64,000 nucleotides of DNA from Enoplolaimus lenunculus (taxonomy: Eukaryota; Nematoda; Enoplea; Enoplida; Thoracostomopsidae), in the NCBI GenBank assembly GCA_030248215.1, contig JASANG010002942.1, positions 1-64,000 of the forward strand, written 5' to 3'. Both the position numbers and the translations under genes were made by a program. This document shows positions 43,001-47,037 of the stretch, in pieces; within the stretch, counting starts at the first letter, position 1; every line of letters starts with the position of its first letter. A model generated the notes under the pieces. It did not search any database, was not told the DNA's origin, and saw only the letters and a list, made by a program, of their open reading frames with translations.

Positions 43001-43300
43001 AACGAACAAACAGACTACGCAGGGTCGTGCGCGTATTTTTTAAATATTCAATTACTAAACTTGCTGTTCATCAAGTTTGTGGCCCTCGCTTATTCATTCT
43101 TGACTCAAATATTGTGTTTTTGATAAATTCTATTATTGGGTTCTTAAAGTATTCACTGGGATTCGGATTGAAAATAAGTTTCGTCATAAACTTGAGCAAT
43201 TTGAAAATTATTGGACTCAACTTGCGGTCCAACCTCAATACCTCAGGTGAATAATGGTTCTATATTTTTCAGTATTCATCCGCTCACTAGTTCACAATAG
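6955..43300 (+). CDS. NUP133: NUP133, nuclear pore Y-complex scaffold nucleoporin (33 exons)
   Basis: NUP133 is a structural subunit of the Nup107-160 (Y) complex on both faces of the nuclear pore. Family knowledge: an N-terminal seven-bladed beta-propeller is followed by a long alpha-helical stack that binds Nup107. Seen here: 33 exons with GT-AG borders that align in order with human NUP133. Landmarks are a SPEGVIRYWP segment, an SRRV segment at the membrane-sensing loop, IPASDPR, the AEKLTAAS helix, SLGYHDVACRLAEKH, and KALDLL-like TALDLLMR. The propeller is roughly residues 1-430 and the helical part 431-1,094. Exons sum to 3,285 nt, so the reading frame closes exactly with a TAG stop. 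The length of 1,094 residues compares with about 1,156 in human; the N-terminal disordered tail is shorter or lies in an unseen upstream exon. Introns reach 6 kb and are packed with mobile elements, yet no exon is disrupted. A likely poly(A) signal lies at 43,392. Least certain are the start, exon 9, and the ends of exons 10 and 12. Confidence 0.96.
7046..7640. other. NUP133 intron 1, nothing definite
   Basis: A possible B-box-like GGTTCAATCTCC near 7,230 suggests another old SINE. Nothing else recognised. Confidence 0.4.
7641..7735 (+). CDS. NUP133: NUP133 exon 2
   Basis: Starts after tttgttttag and ends before gtaatt. Encodes the first propeller blade with NAWIKVVVGLELYIWNS, matching human GGWACLVCKEKLIIWK. 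Phase 1 in, 0 out. Confidence 0.93.
8189..8292 (+). CDS. NUP133: NUP133 exon 3
   Basis: Starts after tgtttcag. YTLSLPPSGLNHKAELVTV matches human KELQLPPSDFHWSADLVAL. Ends CACAG before gtattt in phase 2, which fits the single base that opens exon 4. Confidence 0.93.
8481..9372. mobile_element. Nested hAT-type elements, families B and C
   Basis: CAGGGTACGACCGG at 8,481 and CCGTTCGATCCCTG ending 9,317 are family B ends with CCGGATA words. Inside and overlapping is a family C copy (aatgtgccaatgcc at 8,700, body near 8,940, end ttagcacatc near 9,370). A second B copy appears to have inserted into C. Non-coding. Confidence 0.65.
9373..10104. other. NUP133 intron 3, no gene
   Basis: A 107-codon open frame at 9,473-9,796 is hydrophobic and shows no known motif or splice partner. 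Treated as chance. Confidence 0.5.
10105..10198 (-). mobile_element. Family A hAT-type element, terminal fragment
   Basis: Ends in CCAGTTGCACCCTG, with CCGGT/CCGG words on the inner side. Only one end is present. Confidence 0.7.
10927..11065 (+). CDS. NUP133: NUP133 exon 4
   Basis: Contains SPEGVIRYWP and the TFTETSLELSG stretch, the clearest propeller signature of the family (human [21 protein letters not shown]). Donor gtgagt after YLT. Confidence 0.96.
11344..11440. mobile_element. Family H fragment (GGCGCC word)
   Basis: Two copies of gcaacggacggcgccgcg, then aagtatagcgcc, which matches the inner terminus of the element at 42,212. Confidence 0.6.
11483..11548 (+). CDS. NUP133: NUP133 exon 5
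   Basis: A 22-codon exon, GIGFLIVTTTCNLVLLHH, matching human GGSFILSSSGSQLIRLIP. Bounded by tttacag and gtacgt, phase 0 on both sides. Confidence 0.93.
11862..11972 (+). CDS. NUP133: NUP133 exon 6 with ALPS-like loop
   Basis: A 37-codon exon, phase 0 on both sides. NVLTNVSRRVMSYLFSA aligns with human GMLSGIGRRVSSLFGIL, the amphipathic lipid-packing-sensor loop known to bind curved membrane. Small polar residues and spaced hydrophobic residues are kept. Confidence 0.93.
11973..12688. other. NUP133 intron 6, nothing recognised
   Basis: No repeats of the described families and no similarity to proteins. Confidence 0.5.
12689..12808 (+). CDS. NUP133: NUP133 exon 7
   Basis: A 40-codon propeller exon, bounded by tatttcag and gtaata. 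MVHVLTDKSLQCWLIEYP matches human SFYSLTSSNISKWELDD. Confidence 0.93.
13325..13384 (+). CDS. NUP133: NUP133 exon 8
   Basis: A 20-codon exon, phase 0 on both sides, ending DIMLYQIW before gtaagt. Matches human INRALKENITDAIW. Confidence 0.9.
13495..14153. mobile_element. Family E hAT-type element (GGTCTC word)
   Basis: Ends CAGGGATGGACGGTCTCGG and GAGACCGCCCATTCCTG. GGTCTCGGT words are repeated at the left and GGTCTCGAT/GAGACC at the right. Flanking 8-mers CACGTAAA and CACGTAGC match at six positions. Non-coding, 659 bp. Confidence 0.85.
14532..14810. mobile_element. Family C hAT-type element (GCCGAT word)
   Basis: Termini TAGGGATGTG and CACATCCCTA; GGCATCGGCATCGGC runs lie inside both ends. 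Flanks CATTTTAA and CATTTTTA are an 8-bp duplication with one change. 279 bp, non-coding. Confidence 0.88.
15258..15306 (+). CDS. NUP133: NUP133 exon 9 (tentative)
   Basis: Encodes LLAKVRNPILKIQIYIR, weakly like human NYEAIKEGVNIRYLDLK. The spacing to exons 8 and 10 agrees with human within two residues, and the phases (0 in, 1 out) fit. The 3' splice site is tttagag and the donor is gtgtaa; both borders could shift. Confidence 0.7.
15464..15571 (+). CDS. NUP133: NUP133 exon 10 (end tentative)
   Basis: NIPEVLLLASSSNIFYIAHA matches human [23 protein letters not shown]. A donor at 15,572 (gtggct) keeps phase 1. A second phase-1 donor at 15,620 would add 16 residues and joins slightly better to the next exon (TIEL against human TVEV). 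Confidence 0.78.
15572..17074. other. NUP133 intron 10, nothing recognised
   Basis: AT-rich, no repeat family or protein similarity seen. Confidence 0.5.
17075..17148 (+). CDS. NUP133: NUP133 exon 11
   Basis: ELPISETPLAPHEVISLNMH matches human EVTQYNPPFQSEDLILCQL. Bounded by ttatag and gtaaga. Confidence 0.92.
17272..17358 (+). CDS. NUP133: NUP133 exon 12 (end tentative)
   Basis: Encodes a propeller strand, FAVQSSFRLSEALFAKQ, in the place of human QTAYLYNESAVYV. The donor chosen is gtaacc after GGATCACCT (phase 0). A second phase-0 GT at 17,404 is possible. Confidence 0.75.
17501..17591 (+). CDS. NUP133: NUP133 exon 13
   Basis: DGDVNSYSICFAQDLELFLM matches human QGDSVLGAGACGGVPIIFS. It ends in phase 1 before gtaagt. 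Confidence 0.92.
17828..18175 (+). mobile_element. Family C element, right end decayed
   Basis: Starts TAGGGATGTGCCGG, then GCCGATACCGATGCCGAT. Shares the inner stretch cattccaactgactgttatg with other C copies, then fades. Confidence 0.75.
18511..18588 (+). CDS. NUP133: NUP133 exon 14
   Basis: Encodes the last propeller part: FDRSEMTTASVKLTAQLQAP lines up with human SRENVSILAEDLEGSLASS. A 6-kb repeat-filled intron follows. Confidence 0.88.
18681..19543. mobile_element. Family I element with G-tract words
   Basis: 16-bp inverted ends CTGGCTTCTCCACAGC, flanked on both sides by GGATG. The left subterminal part has a ~28-bp tandem unit (gatgatctgggggtcctggg) and CTGGGGGGC words. The right part has the same words facing inward. 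The centre holds an AT-rich palindrome near 19,080. Confidence 0.85.
19541..19800 (+). mobile_element. Family B element fragment
   Basis: Starts CAGGGATGCGCGGAGCCGG. The body ggtattcaagtgtttacgta recurs at 44,297 inside the full copy. Confidence 0.7.
20480..21120. repeat. Diverged tandem repeat
   Basis: Imperfect copies of a stretch with tagcttgggttagttacaac and ttcaaacttttgtagc recur every 100-300 bp in NUP133 intron 14. Old and degraded. Confidence 0.55.
21930..22050 (+). repeat. CAA/CAG microsatellite
   Basis: CAA runs with a short CAG block. Gives poly-Val, poly-Cys and poly-Thr open frames that are artefacts. Confidence 0.9.
22626..23008. mobile_element. Family A hAT-type element, intact ends (CCGGAA word)
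   Basis: CAGGGTGCAACCGG to CCGGTTGCACCCTG, flanked on both sides by GTAATAGA, a perfect 8-bp target duplication. CCGGAACCGG words lie within the first and last ~80 bp. The 383-bp non-coding body includes ctttcaaaagagattc, shared with the copies at 56,838 and 58,776. Confidence 0.93.
23216..23613. mobile_element. Inverted-word elements, family L right end
   Basis: GCCTGGTAACT and AGTTACCAGGC form one inverted pair (23,220-23,300). CCAGGGCTA and TAGCCCTGG form another (23,515-23,565). The sequence then ends ATTGTGAACGGCGCA followed by TAA, the terminus of family L. Confidence 0.6.
23815..23862 (+). tRNA. tRNA-Thr-like 5' half (relic or SINE head)
   Basis: AGCTCAGTGGTTAGAGC forms a D arm, and GCGGACCGGTAATCCG resembles an anticodon arm with GGT. 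The T arm is missing, so this is not a working tRNA gene. Confidence 0.5.
24562..24599 (+). CDS. NUP133: NUP133 exon 15 (short linker exon)
   Basis: A 38-nt exon encoding TSLMDPSADYSN between propeller and helical domain. Found because exon 14 ends in phase 1 and exon 16 begins in phase 0. Bounded by gctag and gtgagt. Little sequence similarity is expected in this linker. Confidence 0.75.
25033..25345 (+). mobile_element. Family A element, decayed
   Basis: CAGGAGCCGACTGGAATT, CCGGAACCGG words and the family A inner stretch gtgaaataaccttag; the right end is eroded. Confidence 0.7.
25792..26179 (+). mobile_element. Family A element
   Basis: CAGGTTGCAACCG to TTAATCCTG with CCGGAACC words at both ends. 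Ends about 33 bp before NUP133 exon 16. Confidence 0.8.
26213..26314 (+). CDS. NUP133: NUP133 exon 16
   Basis: EDPKAIIKAAYLEFLINDL matches human EDKIKLLKAAFLQYCRKDL, the start of the helical domain. Its 3' splice site lies about 33 bp after the end of a mobile element. Confidence 0.95.
26326..26444 (+). repeat. GTTT/GCTT/CTTT microsatellite
   Basis: Compound tetranucleotide run in the short intron 16. Confidence 0.9.
26595..26730 (+). CDS. NUP133: NUP133 exon 17
   Basis: Contains YDIGNQILDQIPASDPR, matching human QISVDLMDDYPASDPR. The start after ttgaccag joins exon 16 in phase 0. Confidence 0.95.
27033..28101. mobile_element. Element X, hAT-like, inside family C
   Basis: Starts CATGGTTTTTTG and ends AAACCCTG. 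Flanks CCAGACAA and CCAGACAC form an 8-bp duplication with one change, and removing X restores a continuous family C sequence. No transposase. Confidence 0.7.
27629..27971. mobile_element. Family D hAT-type element (GGAACA word)
   Basis: CAGGGTTTCAACAGGAAC to CCGGTTAAACCTTG, flanked by a perfect 8-bp duplication ATGCATGT. GGAACAGGAACAGGAAC words are seen inside the left end and inverted at the right. 343 bp. Confidence 0.92.
28488..28597 (+). CDS. NUP133: NUP133 exon 18
   Basis: LTAQLADKKRYHDFFVSFLK matches human LHQLEDKMKAHSFLMDFIH. Phase 1 in, 0 out, donor gtgagt. Confidence 0.95.
29047..29156 (+). CDS. NUP133: NUP133 exon 19
   Basis: LGSLHIVGRG then LMEQAEKLTAASAL match human LGSFPVRGTP and LLCEHAEKLSAAIVL. 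Ends in phase 2 before gtaagt. Confidence 0.96.
29871..29973 (+). CDS. NUP133: NUP133 exon 20
   Basis: ELLRNAIELFF and VTDVEQLYRE match human DLVNTAILIAL and LTPADVFFRE. Confidence 0.95.
30310..30429 (+). CDS. NUP133: NUP133 exon 21
   Basis: FDQLIAALIEFEDSQI then FEVVQEINKIF match human VDTICECLLEHEEQVL and AEVVINVNNIL. 40 codons, phase 0 on both sides. Confidence 0.95.
30612..30840 (+). repeat. Tandem duplication, ~128-bp unit
   Basis: Two copies around gagatgttagaaac and caccccaaaactgagg in NUP133 intron 21. Confidence 0.85.
30916..30995 (+). repeat. ATT microsatellite
   Basis: TTA/ATT run with interspersed GTA. Confidence 0.9.
31286..31665. mobile_element. Family F-like element (TTCGG/CCGAA word)
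   Basis: ggttcggtttcgg at the left and cgttcggattcgtaatcgg at the right, facing each other. Ends poorly defined. Confidence 0.55.
31750..32070 (-). mobile_element. Family A element, reverse
   Basis: The last 70 bp carry CCGGTTCCGG words and end GGCTGCACCCTG; the inner stretch caactaaggttatt is the reverse of the A body. Ends 95 bp before exon 22. Confidence 0.8.
32166..32309 (+). CDS. NUP133: NUP133 exon 22
   Basis: VIFNAAKNYRDKKGFVY matches human DMLQAASHYRQNRNSLY; VTSGFTIWLDTVLV aligns with the human TATSGPGG region. 48 codons. Confidence 0.95.
32563..32791 (+). CDS. NUP133: NUP133 exon 23
   Basis: The longest exon. VLVDQICCLIDVCLYTRR matches human IVTEQLVALIDCFLDGYVS, and FEAVILKYKSELATLRHKL matches human NLEMEYLQKRSDLLSPL. 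Donor gtgagt, phase 1. The reading frame stays open past the donor, but that stretch shows no further match. Confidence 0.95.
33628..35835 (+). mobile_element. Family A element split by a LINE
   Basis: The left end AAGGGTGCAACTGG with CCGGAGCC-type words runs to about 33,830. The right terminus ATTCCGGTTGCACCCTG is found at 35,819-35,835, immediately after the LINE tail. Confidence 0.7.
33840..35815 (+). mobile_element. Non-LTR retrotransposon (LINE) fragment with RT and RNase H, decayed
   Basis: Reverse-transcriptase motifs appear in order but in several frames: KTLGADETVP, then RPSSLTSFLL, then LDIDGAFNKTSF. QVGVLSPLL follows, and QAYLDDVV at the catalytic box (34,835-34,846, YLDD in place of the usual YADD/FADD). 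KYL..FDSKLNWNSHI and an RNase H core with QAEV and FSDSQTAIKAL come after. The order fits I/R1/Jockey-like LINEs that carry an RNase H domain. The 3' end has a TATC-rich tail. A ~115-bp segment with the GAFNKTSF motif is present three times (from 34,281, 34,393 and 34,508). Many stops and frame changes; not active. Confidence 0.85.
36424..36557 (+). CDS. NUP133: NUP133 exon 24
   Basis: SLGYHDVACRLAEKHLDFDV matches human [20 protein letters not shown], and ERLKQYSNRFASE matches SRLQRYMTQFADQ. The best conserved exon. Confidence 0.98.
36604..36700 (+). mobile_element. Family B fragment
   Basis: CAGGGTAACGACCGGATATT, then CGGCTCCGGA words, in NUP133 intron 24. Confidence 0.6.
36973..37146 (+). 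CDS. NUP133: NUP133 exon 25
   Basis: FYEFQYDWFIKRGQPSKILS matches human [30 protein letters not shown] matches HLSWLHEINS. 58 codons, phase 0 on both sides. Confidence 0.97.
37147..37953. other. First part of NUP133 intron 25, nothing recognised
   Basis: No repeat family or protein similarity seen. Confidence 0.45.
37962..38477. mobile_element. Element N, hAT-like, split by family F
   Basis: Ends CAGTGCCGGC and GCCGGTCCTG. Flanks TCGGTGGT and TTGGTAGT match at six of eight positions. Ends 15 bp before NUP133 exon 26, so its edge supplies sequence next to the splice acceptor. Confidence 0.7.
38123..38450. mobile_element. Family F hAT-type element (ATTCCG word)
   Basis: CAGGGTGCAAC to TTTGCACCCTG, 328 bp. 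ATTCCGATTCCGATT-type words at the left and inverted at the right. Flanks GGGGCGAC and GGGCCGAC give an 8-bp duplication with one change, inside element N. Confidence 0.87.
38493..38552 (+). CDS. NUP133: NUP133 exon 26
   Basis: AFETLKMMGNVKTTSLDKQK matches human ATLLGLANMETRYFAKKKT. A mobile element ends only 15 bp upstream of this exon. Confidence 0.93.
38714..38789 (+). CDS. NUP133: NUP133 exon 27
   Basis: YSLAKMAVLASDLSEPEV matches human LGLSKLAALASDFSEDML. Confidence 0.96.
38790..39574. other. NUP133 intron 27, nothing recognised
   Basis: A 62-codon open frame at 39,132 lacks similarity and splice support. Confidence 0.45.
39575..39636 (+). CDS. NUP133: NUP133 exon 28
   Basis: LDDRLDIIMFQENIPYNV matches human AEQERFLLHQETLPEQLL. 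Phase 1 in, 0 out. Confidence 0.93.
39856..40225 (+). mobile_element. Family D element, older copy
   Basis: GCGGGAACTAAATTGTGCC at the left, GAACAGGAACTTCC and ACCCTG at the right; words GGAACC and GGAACAGGAAC. Confidence 0.7.
40640..40777 (+). CDS. NUP133: NUP133 exon 29
   Basis: IIELIDLFCKDELADPLSYK then TALDLLMRTEYE match human LIGLYICEENRRANEYDFK and KALDLLEYIDEE. Confidence 0.95.
40778..41704. other. NUP133 introns 29 and 30 (around exon 30), nothing recognised
   Basis: Searched for the missing SLX1 5' exons; no GIY or YIG motif seen. Confidence 0.45.
41215..41276 (+). CDS. NUP133: NUP133 exon 30
   Basis: LDMKLKIWCQSILQS matches human NDLKLEILCKALQRD. Ends GA in phase 2; exon 31 supplies the C of the Asp codon. 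Confidence 0.94.
41705..41793 (+). CDS. NUP133: NUP133 exon 31
   Basis: WTKLDSKDDLSNSYGESVFF matches human [20 protein letters not shown]. Confidence 0.94.
41821..42161 (-). mobile_element. Family D element, reverse
   Basis: CGGGGTTTCTCCGGAATTCC at the left and CGGAACCCTG at the right; GTTCCTGTTCCGG words face inward. Lies 27 bp after the NUP133 exon 31 donor. Confidence 0.72.
42212..42533. mobile_element. Family H element built of a ~20-bp array
   Basis: Inverted ends AGGGTTGCGCTATACTT at both sides, then GGCGCCGTCCG. The middle (42,290-42,440) is about eight tandem copies of gtccgtcacccgtacggcac. The array keeps several frames open on both strands, so the open frames here are artefacts. 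Confidence 0.85.
43150..43246 (+). CDS. NUP133: NUP133 exon 32
   Basis: ENKFRHKLEQFENYWTQLAV is like the C-terminal helices of NUP133 (human LSEYLPEVKDLLQADQL). The 3' splice site ttcttaaag has a weak pyrimidine tract, but the phase (1 in, 2 out) fits both neighbours. Confidence 0.82.
43273..43300 (+). CDS. NUP133: NUP133 exon 33 and stop
   Basis: A 28-nt terminal exon after atttttcag; encodes SIHPLTSSQ and TAG. With it the coding length is exactly divisible by three. An AATAAA follows 92 nt after the stop. Confidence 0.8.
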
Positions 43301-43391
43301 TATCAGTCTTGTAGACGTTTATAGTTGCTTGCGGGATGTTCTTTGTCTTCAAAACGATTATATGCTTACAAAAAATCATAGATAGATATAT

Positions 43392-43397
43392 AATAAA
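43392..43397 (+). promoter_or_regulatory. Likely poly(A) signal of NUP133
   Basis: AATAAA in an AT-rich run, 92 nt after the NUP133 stop and 32 nt before the first SLX1 exon. Confidence 0.55.
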
Positions 43398-43428
43398 AAA
43401 ACTTTGACATTATTGTAGTCTGCTTTAG

Positions 43429-43596
43429 TTTGAATGGGCTTGGCAACATCCCTTTGAGTCGCGACGACTGAAAGCTGTTGTACCGAAAAAGGATAAACGT
43501 GAGCGATATCTTGAATATCGTATCAAAGTGCTCGCAATTATGCTCAACACTGGACCGTGGAATCGATTGCCACTTACTGTTCGATGGCTAAAACAG
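43429..43596 (+). CDS. SLX1: SLX1 exon with FEWAWQ motif
   Basis: A 56-codon exon, phase 0 on both sides, after tgctttag and before gtgtta. Carries the conserved Glu of the GIY-YIG fold within FEWAW. There is no ATG at its start. Confidence 0.92.
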
Positions 43597-45979
43597 GTGT
43601 TATATACAAAAGCGTTTTCATTACAAGAAGCCTCAGTTTTGGACTCTTATAAATGTTGTTTTATTAAAGCCTGTGAATTGACAGCTTCTGTTTTTGTAGC
43701 CCATCGAAAAATTTCAGGACGCGATATATCCTCATATTTTACCCTTTGTATACTTGTATACGCCCGTGGCCGTGTGTAAATACAAAAAATTCTATTTTGT
43801 GTATTTTATGCAATACAAGTGAAAAGCTTACTGCAGGTTTGTGTGTTGTGCGTAAAAACATGCTAAATTAGATTTATTTTAAACTCTTGTTTACCTGGGT
43901 AATGAATGCACTTTTAAACCCGTTATATTTATTCTATTGCAGGAATATGAGTCACAGTTTCCGTTTCCTTCTGGATTTGCGCCACCAATTCACATGACAA
44001 TAGCATACGGCCCTGTTCAGTCGCGGAAACTGGCCACAGCGCTGAATCATGAAAGCGATACAAGTTCTTCAACTAATGATTGTCATTCCAATGACAGCGT
44101 TTTGAATGCCAGCAGTTGTCGCTTATGTTTTCGGGCTGTTAATCAGGCATGTTTTGGTCAGGGTGTGACCGGATACAAAAATACCGGAGCCAGAGGCGGA
44201 TAAACTAATATCCGGCCGGAGCCGGATAATTCAAATGTAATACTATATGGCATTCAAATATCAGAACGGGGTTAACAATTCTTCGTTTCGTGGCCTAAGG
44301 TATTCAAGGCTTTACGTAACAAAACTTAACATCTCACGCCGATTAATTTTTAACACCTTAATAACGACTCCATTCCACTATTCGATGTTTTAGCGTTGCG
44401 TTTAGTTGCAATATTCGTTTGCACCATGTTGCTTTTAAGCGCATTCAGTTTTTGCTTTGTACATCAAATAAAGGGGCCTTTGGGATCTTGGATGGGATTC
44501 TCGGTCTCGACAAGTGTCGGTATTTGGCAGGTCTTGGTCTCGGCTTTTGAGGCACAGTATCTTGGAAACGAGAGTAGAAGTCGAGGATTTGAAAAATGTA
44601 TGGCTGTATTGTTGAAGTAAGTAATGTCTGATAGATAAATAAAGTTTCGCTTCAATATATGAATTTTCGTAGTCACGCAATAATTATGAGCTGATATTTT
44701 GAAAAAACAGAAAACTGTGAAAATCATAGAAAGCTACGACAAAAGCATTAGAAATAATTTAATCAACTGAAGATTTTAAGTTTTTCGGTGATATCAAAAA
44801 ATTGTCCGAGACCAAGACTTATCGTGGCTGTTCTATTTTTAACTGAGACCGCCCATCCTTGCTTATGATTGCGGCTATTATTTTTGCTTAGGCGTGGGCC
44901 CAGTTTTAGACTTATTTTTACGTCGAAGTTTGACCTTAGGTATAGGAATTGGAATACGCTGAAATACTGTTACGCCCTTAAAACATCACTGGTCATCTAT
45001 CAGGTTTTCCAGAGGTTATTGTAACTCAATAAAATTGTGAATGTACACGGGAGCATGCAGATATTTACAGCACATGTATGTTAGAAAAATATGTAAAGGT
45101 AAGCCAATCAGTCCCGTAGGGTTGGCATAAATACAAATGTTGGTTTCAATTTTTTGAAAGTTTTAAAAAATATTCGGCAAGTTAAAAACCGGAGGCGGAT
45201 TTCGAGTTTTTGCCGAACCCGGTTATACGGTCGCATTCTGGTTTAGGTGTAATGTTCTCCATAGCAATGGCTCCGCGGGTCTCTAATATAAGTAGTTGAA
45301 GCTTTAGAATAATTTTTTGGGCTTGTATTACGCTGAGACTTAGGCTTAAGAAAATACCTATACTATATACACTGTTACGTCTATATATACACTGTTACGT
45401 CTATATATACACGACTACGTCTCATAGTGGCGGTAATCGCGATTCGCTGGTTAAAATAAGAATACTTTTAAGTAAGCCTAAGGGTAAAAAAATGGGGTCC
45501 AAGCACCAAGCACGAGTCTGGCTCACTTAGAAATTCGCTGGCTGATTTCAACCCAGGCCTCACTATTCGTAACTTTGTTGAAATCTTTTTTTATCATTTA
45601 ATTGCGATTTAGCGCAACGTTTTTTAGTTTTGCGAGCCAACTTAAAATGAAAATATTTTATTTTGACATATTTTGTGCTGTATCAGTAAATGTTACTGTG
45701 CTGTATATATTTTTTCAGTGTGATTGTGTTTACTGTGTTTCCAAAGACTGTCTGTCATGTTTTCATATCGTCTGTTTGGCACGACACTTTTTTGCATCCA
45801 ATAAAATGACAATGAATGAAGATAATCAAAGTCGTCACCTTATACCCATTAGCGGTCAATGTTCGGTATGCAAACACGAAATGTTATGGGGCGATGTTGT
45901 TTTGATGAAAAAAGTTCATGTAGCAAAAAGAAGCCAATTCAGGTCTGCTGTTTCAGTCAACAGTACTGGCATCACTTGA
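43429..45979 (+). CDS. SLX1: SLX1, structure-specific endonuclease subunit (5' part not found)
   Basis: SLX1 is the catalytic subunit of SLX1-SLX4, which cuts branched DNA during recombination repair in the nucleus. Three exons were recognised: 43,429-43,596, 43,943-44,146 and 45,719-45,979 (211 codons with the TGA stop). Exon 1 holds FEWAWQHPFESRR and WNRLPLTVRWL, near identical in form to human FEWAWQHPHASRR and WARLPLTLRWV, the last part of the GIY-YIG domain. Exon 2 starts the RING with CRLC. Exon 3 continues it with CVSKDCLSCFHIVCLARHF, then CSVCKHEMLWGD. The first half of the GIY-YIG domain, about 90 residues with the GIY and YIG motifs and the catalytic Arg, was searched for in the 128 nt after NUP133 and in its last introns and not seen. 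The gene is therefore truncated, or its 5' exons are unrecognised or joined in an unusual way. Confidence 0.88.
43943..44146 (+). CDS. SLX1: SLX1 exon with first RING cysteines
   Basis: 68 codons; MTIAYGPVQSRK is the linker (human VPLAFGPPPP) and CRLC the first zinc pair. The 3' border is unclear: a GC-type donor (CAG then gcatgt), or a phase-0 GT inside the transposon that begins 13 bp further on. Confidence 0.82.
44159..45240. mobile_element. Family B hAT-type element at the SLX1 exon border
   Basis: CAGGGTGTGACCGGATAC to ATACGGTCGCATTCTG, with 8-bp flanks GTTTTGGT and GTTTAGGT (one change). CCGGAGCC/GGCGGAT words at both ends. A family E copy is nested at 44,487-44,861. Starts 13 bp after the last recognised SLX1 codon of exon 2. 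Confidence 0.88.
44487..44861. mobile_element. Family E element nested in family B
   Basis: GGATGGGATTCTCGGTCTCG at the left, GAGACCGCCCATCCTTG at the right. Confidence 0.8.
45719..45979 (+). CDS. SLX1: SLX1 terminal exon
   Basis: 86 codons plus TGA after a long pyrimidine tract ending tttttcag. Holds the remaining RING Cys/His residues and the LWGD signature of SLX1. Confidence 0.92.
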   Translation, partial: CDCVYCVSKDCLSCFHIVCLARHFFASNKMTMNEDNQSRHLIPISGQCSVCKHEMLWGDVVLMKKVHVAKRSQFRSAVSVNSTGIT

Positions 45980-46088
45980 TTTCACACAGCGCCGTAACAA
46001 AAATTTTTCTGTGGGGGTTTATAGTTTTTGTGTTCGCAAATTTAACAGTTATAAAGTGTGTTTTTAGGAAATATGCCCGTTACCCAGT

Positions 46089-46528
46089 TACTGTAGTGAC
46101 CCGAATAAGAGGGGGTAATAATCGGAGGGTCCCCGTTTTGAGTCCTAATCAATAGAGGTCCGTATCCCTAATAAGAGTCCGTAAGCAGATAGCCCTAAAC
46201 CATAATTAGAGTCCATAAATGACAAGTATCCCTAATTGTAGCGCATAAATGACTCCAGGACCAAATAAAGTTGTTCGAAACTTTGAAGCGTACTTATGTT
46301 TGAAAGTACATTCCTAAGTATAACCTTGCATTATCGCTCAAGGTTTTGATGCAAGGCAAAAAACGTTTAATTCAGCGGATAGCTGCAATACCGGATATAT
46401 ATCAGTAACGAAGGGTGACGGAGGGCTGGTTGAAAATATATAACAATCCGTAACCGAATAACAGGGGGAACCCTCTGGAGAAGCAAAGTAAACATCAGTT
46501 CCCTCCTCTTATGCGGGTCACTACAGTA
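46089..46528. mobile_element. Small inverted-repeat element M (TA flanks)
   Basis: Ends CTGTAGTGACCCGAATAAG and the near-exact reverse, each flanked by TA. This suggests a Tc1/mariner-type target, though the family is not certain. Non-coding. Contains AATAAA at 46,264. Confidence 0.75.
46264..46269 (+). promoter_or_regulatory. Possible SLX1 poly(A) signal inside element M
   Basis: First clear AATAAA after the SLX1 stop, 285 nt downstream. Confidence 0.35.
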
Positions 46529-46928
46529 GGCAAGAAGGTCACAGTTGGTGTTGCATTCATTCACTTCCGGTGGTTCGTTTCACTCCCGAATAGGTGCTGA
46601 AAATCGCTTGCAGATAATGGCTAAGTAAATATGCTGGTAAAGCAAACACATATCAAAGGTTCTGTTTTCGTGCAACTCGCAGAACTGATGTATATTTTTT
46701 CATCGTCGTGTTTAATTTGCATCCGTACTGTGAAAATACAAATAGGTGATTCACCGTATGAGCCAAACGCAAACTGTTTAGCAGTTAAGTTAAGTTGGAA
46801 AAATTCGACTTTTGTGTAACCATATCAGTTATTCTATGTGCACATGCAATAAAATGCAATCCACTGTGTGTATGCTTGCCATAAGTGTTAAGTGCTAACA
46901 CATAGTCGACGATTAAAGTAAATGGAAA

Positions 46929-47037
46929 CGCAGGTTGCGTGGCGTCGTGGTAGAGCGTTGGCTTAACGTTGTTCATGCTTAGAAGTTCGCACCCGACCCG
47001 CGGACAACTTTCCAGCTGCTTAGGTAATGCGTCATCC
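46929..47037 (+). mobile_element. tRNA-derived SINE, interrupted by element J
   Basis: CGTCGTGGTAGAGCGTTGG (A box) and AGAAGTTCGCACCC (B box), then ttccagctgcttagg. The SINE body continues after element J at 48,953 (tagaaaggactgc). Confidence 0.65.

Noticed and set aside
43104-43246. NUP133 exon 32 first read as the SLX1 GIY-YIG domain
   Set aside because: KFRHKLEQF fits the NUP133 C-terminal helices, its phases join NUP133 exons 31 and 33, and it leads to a stop at 43,300.
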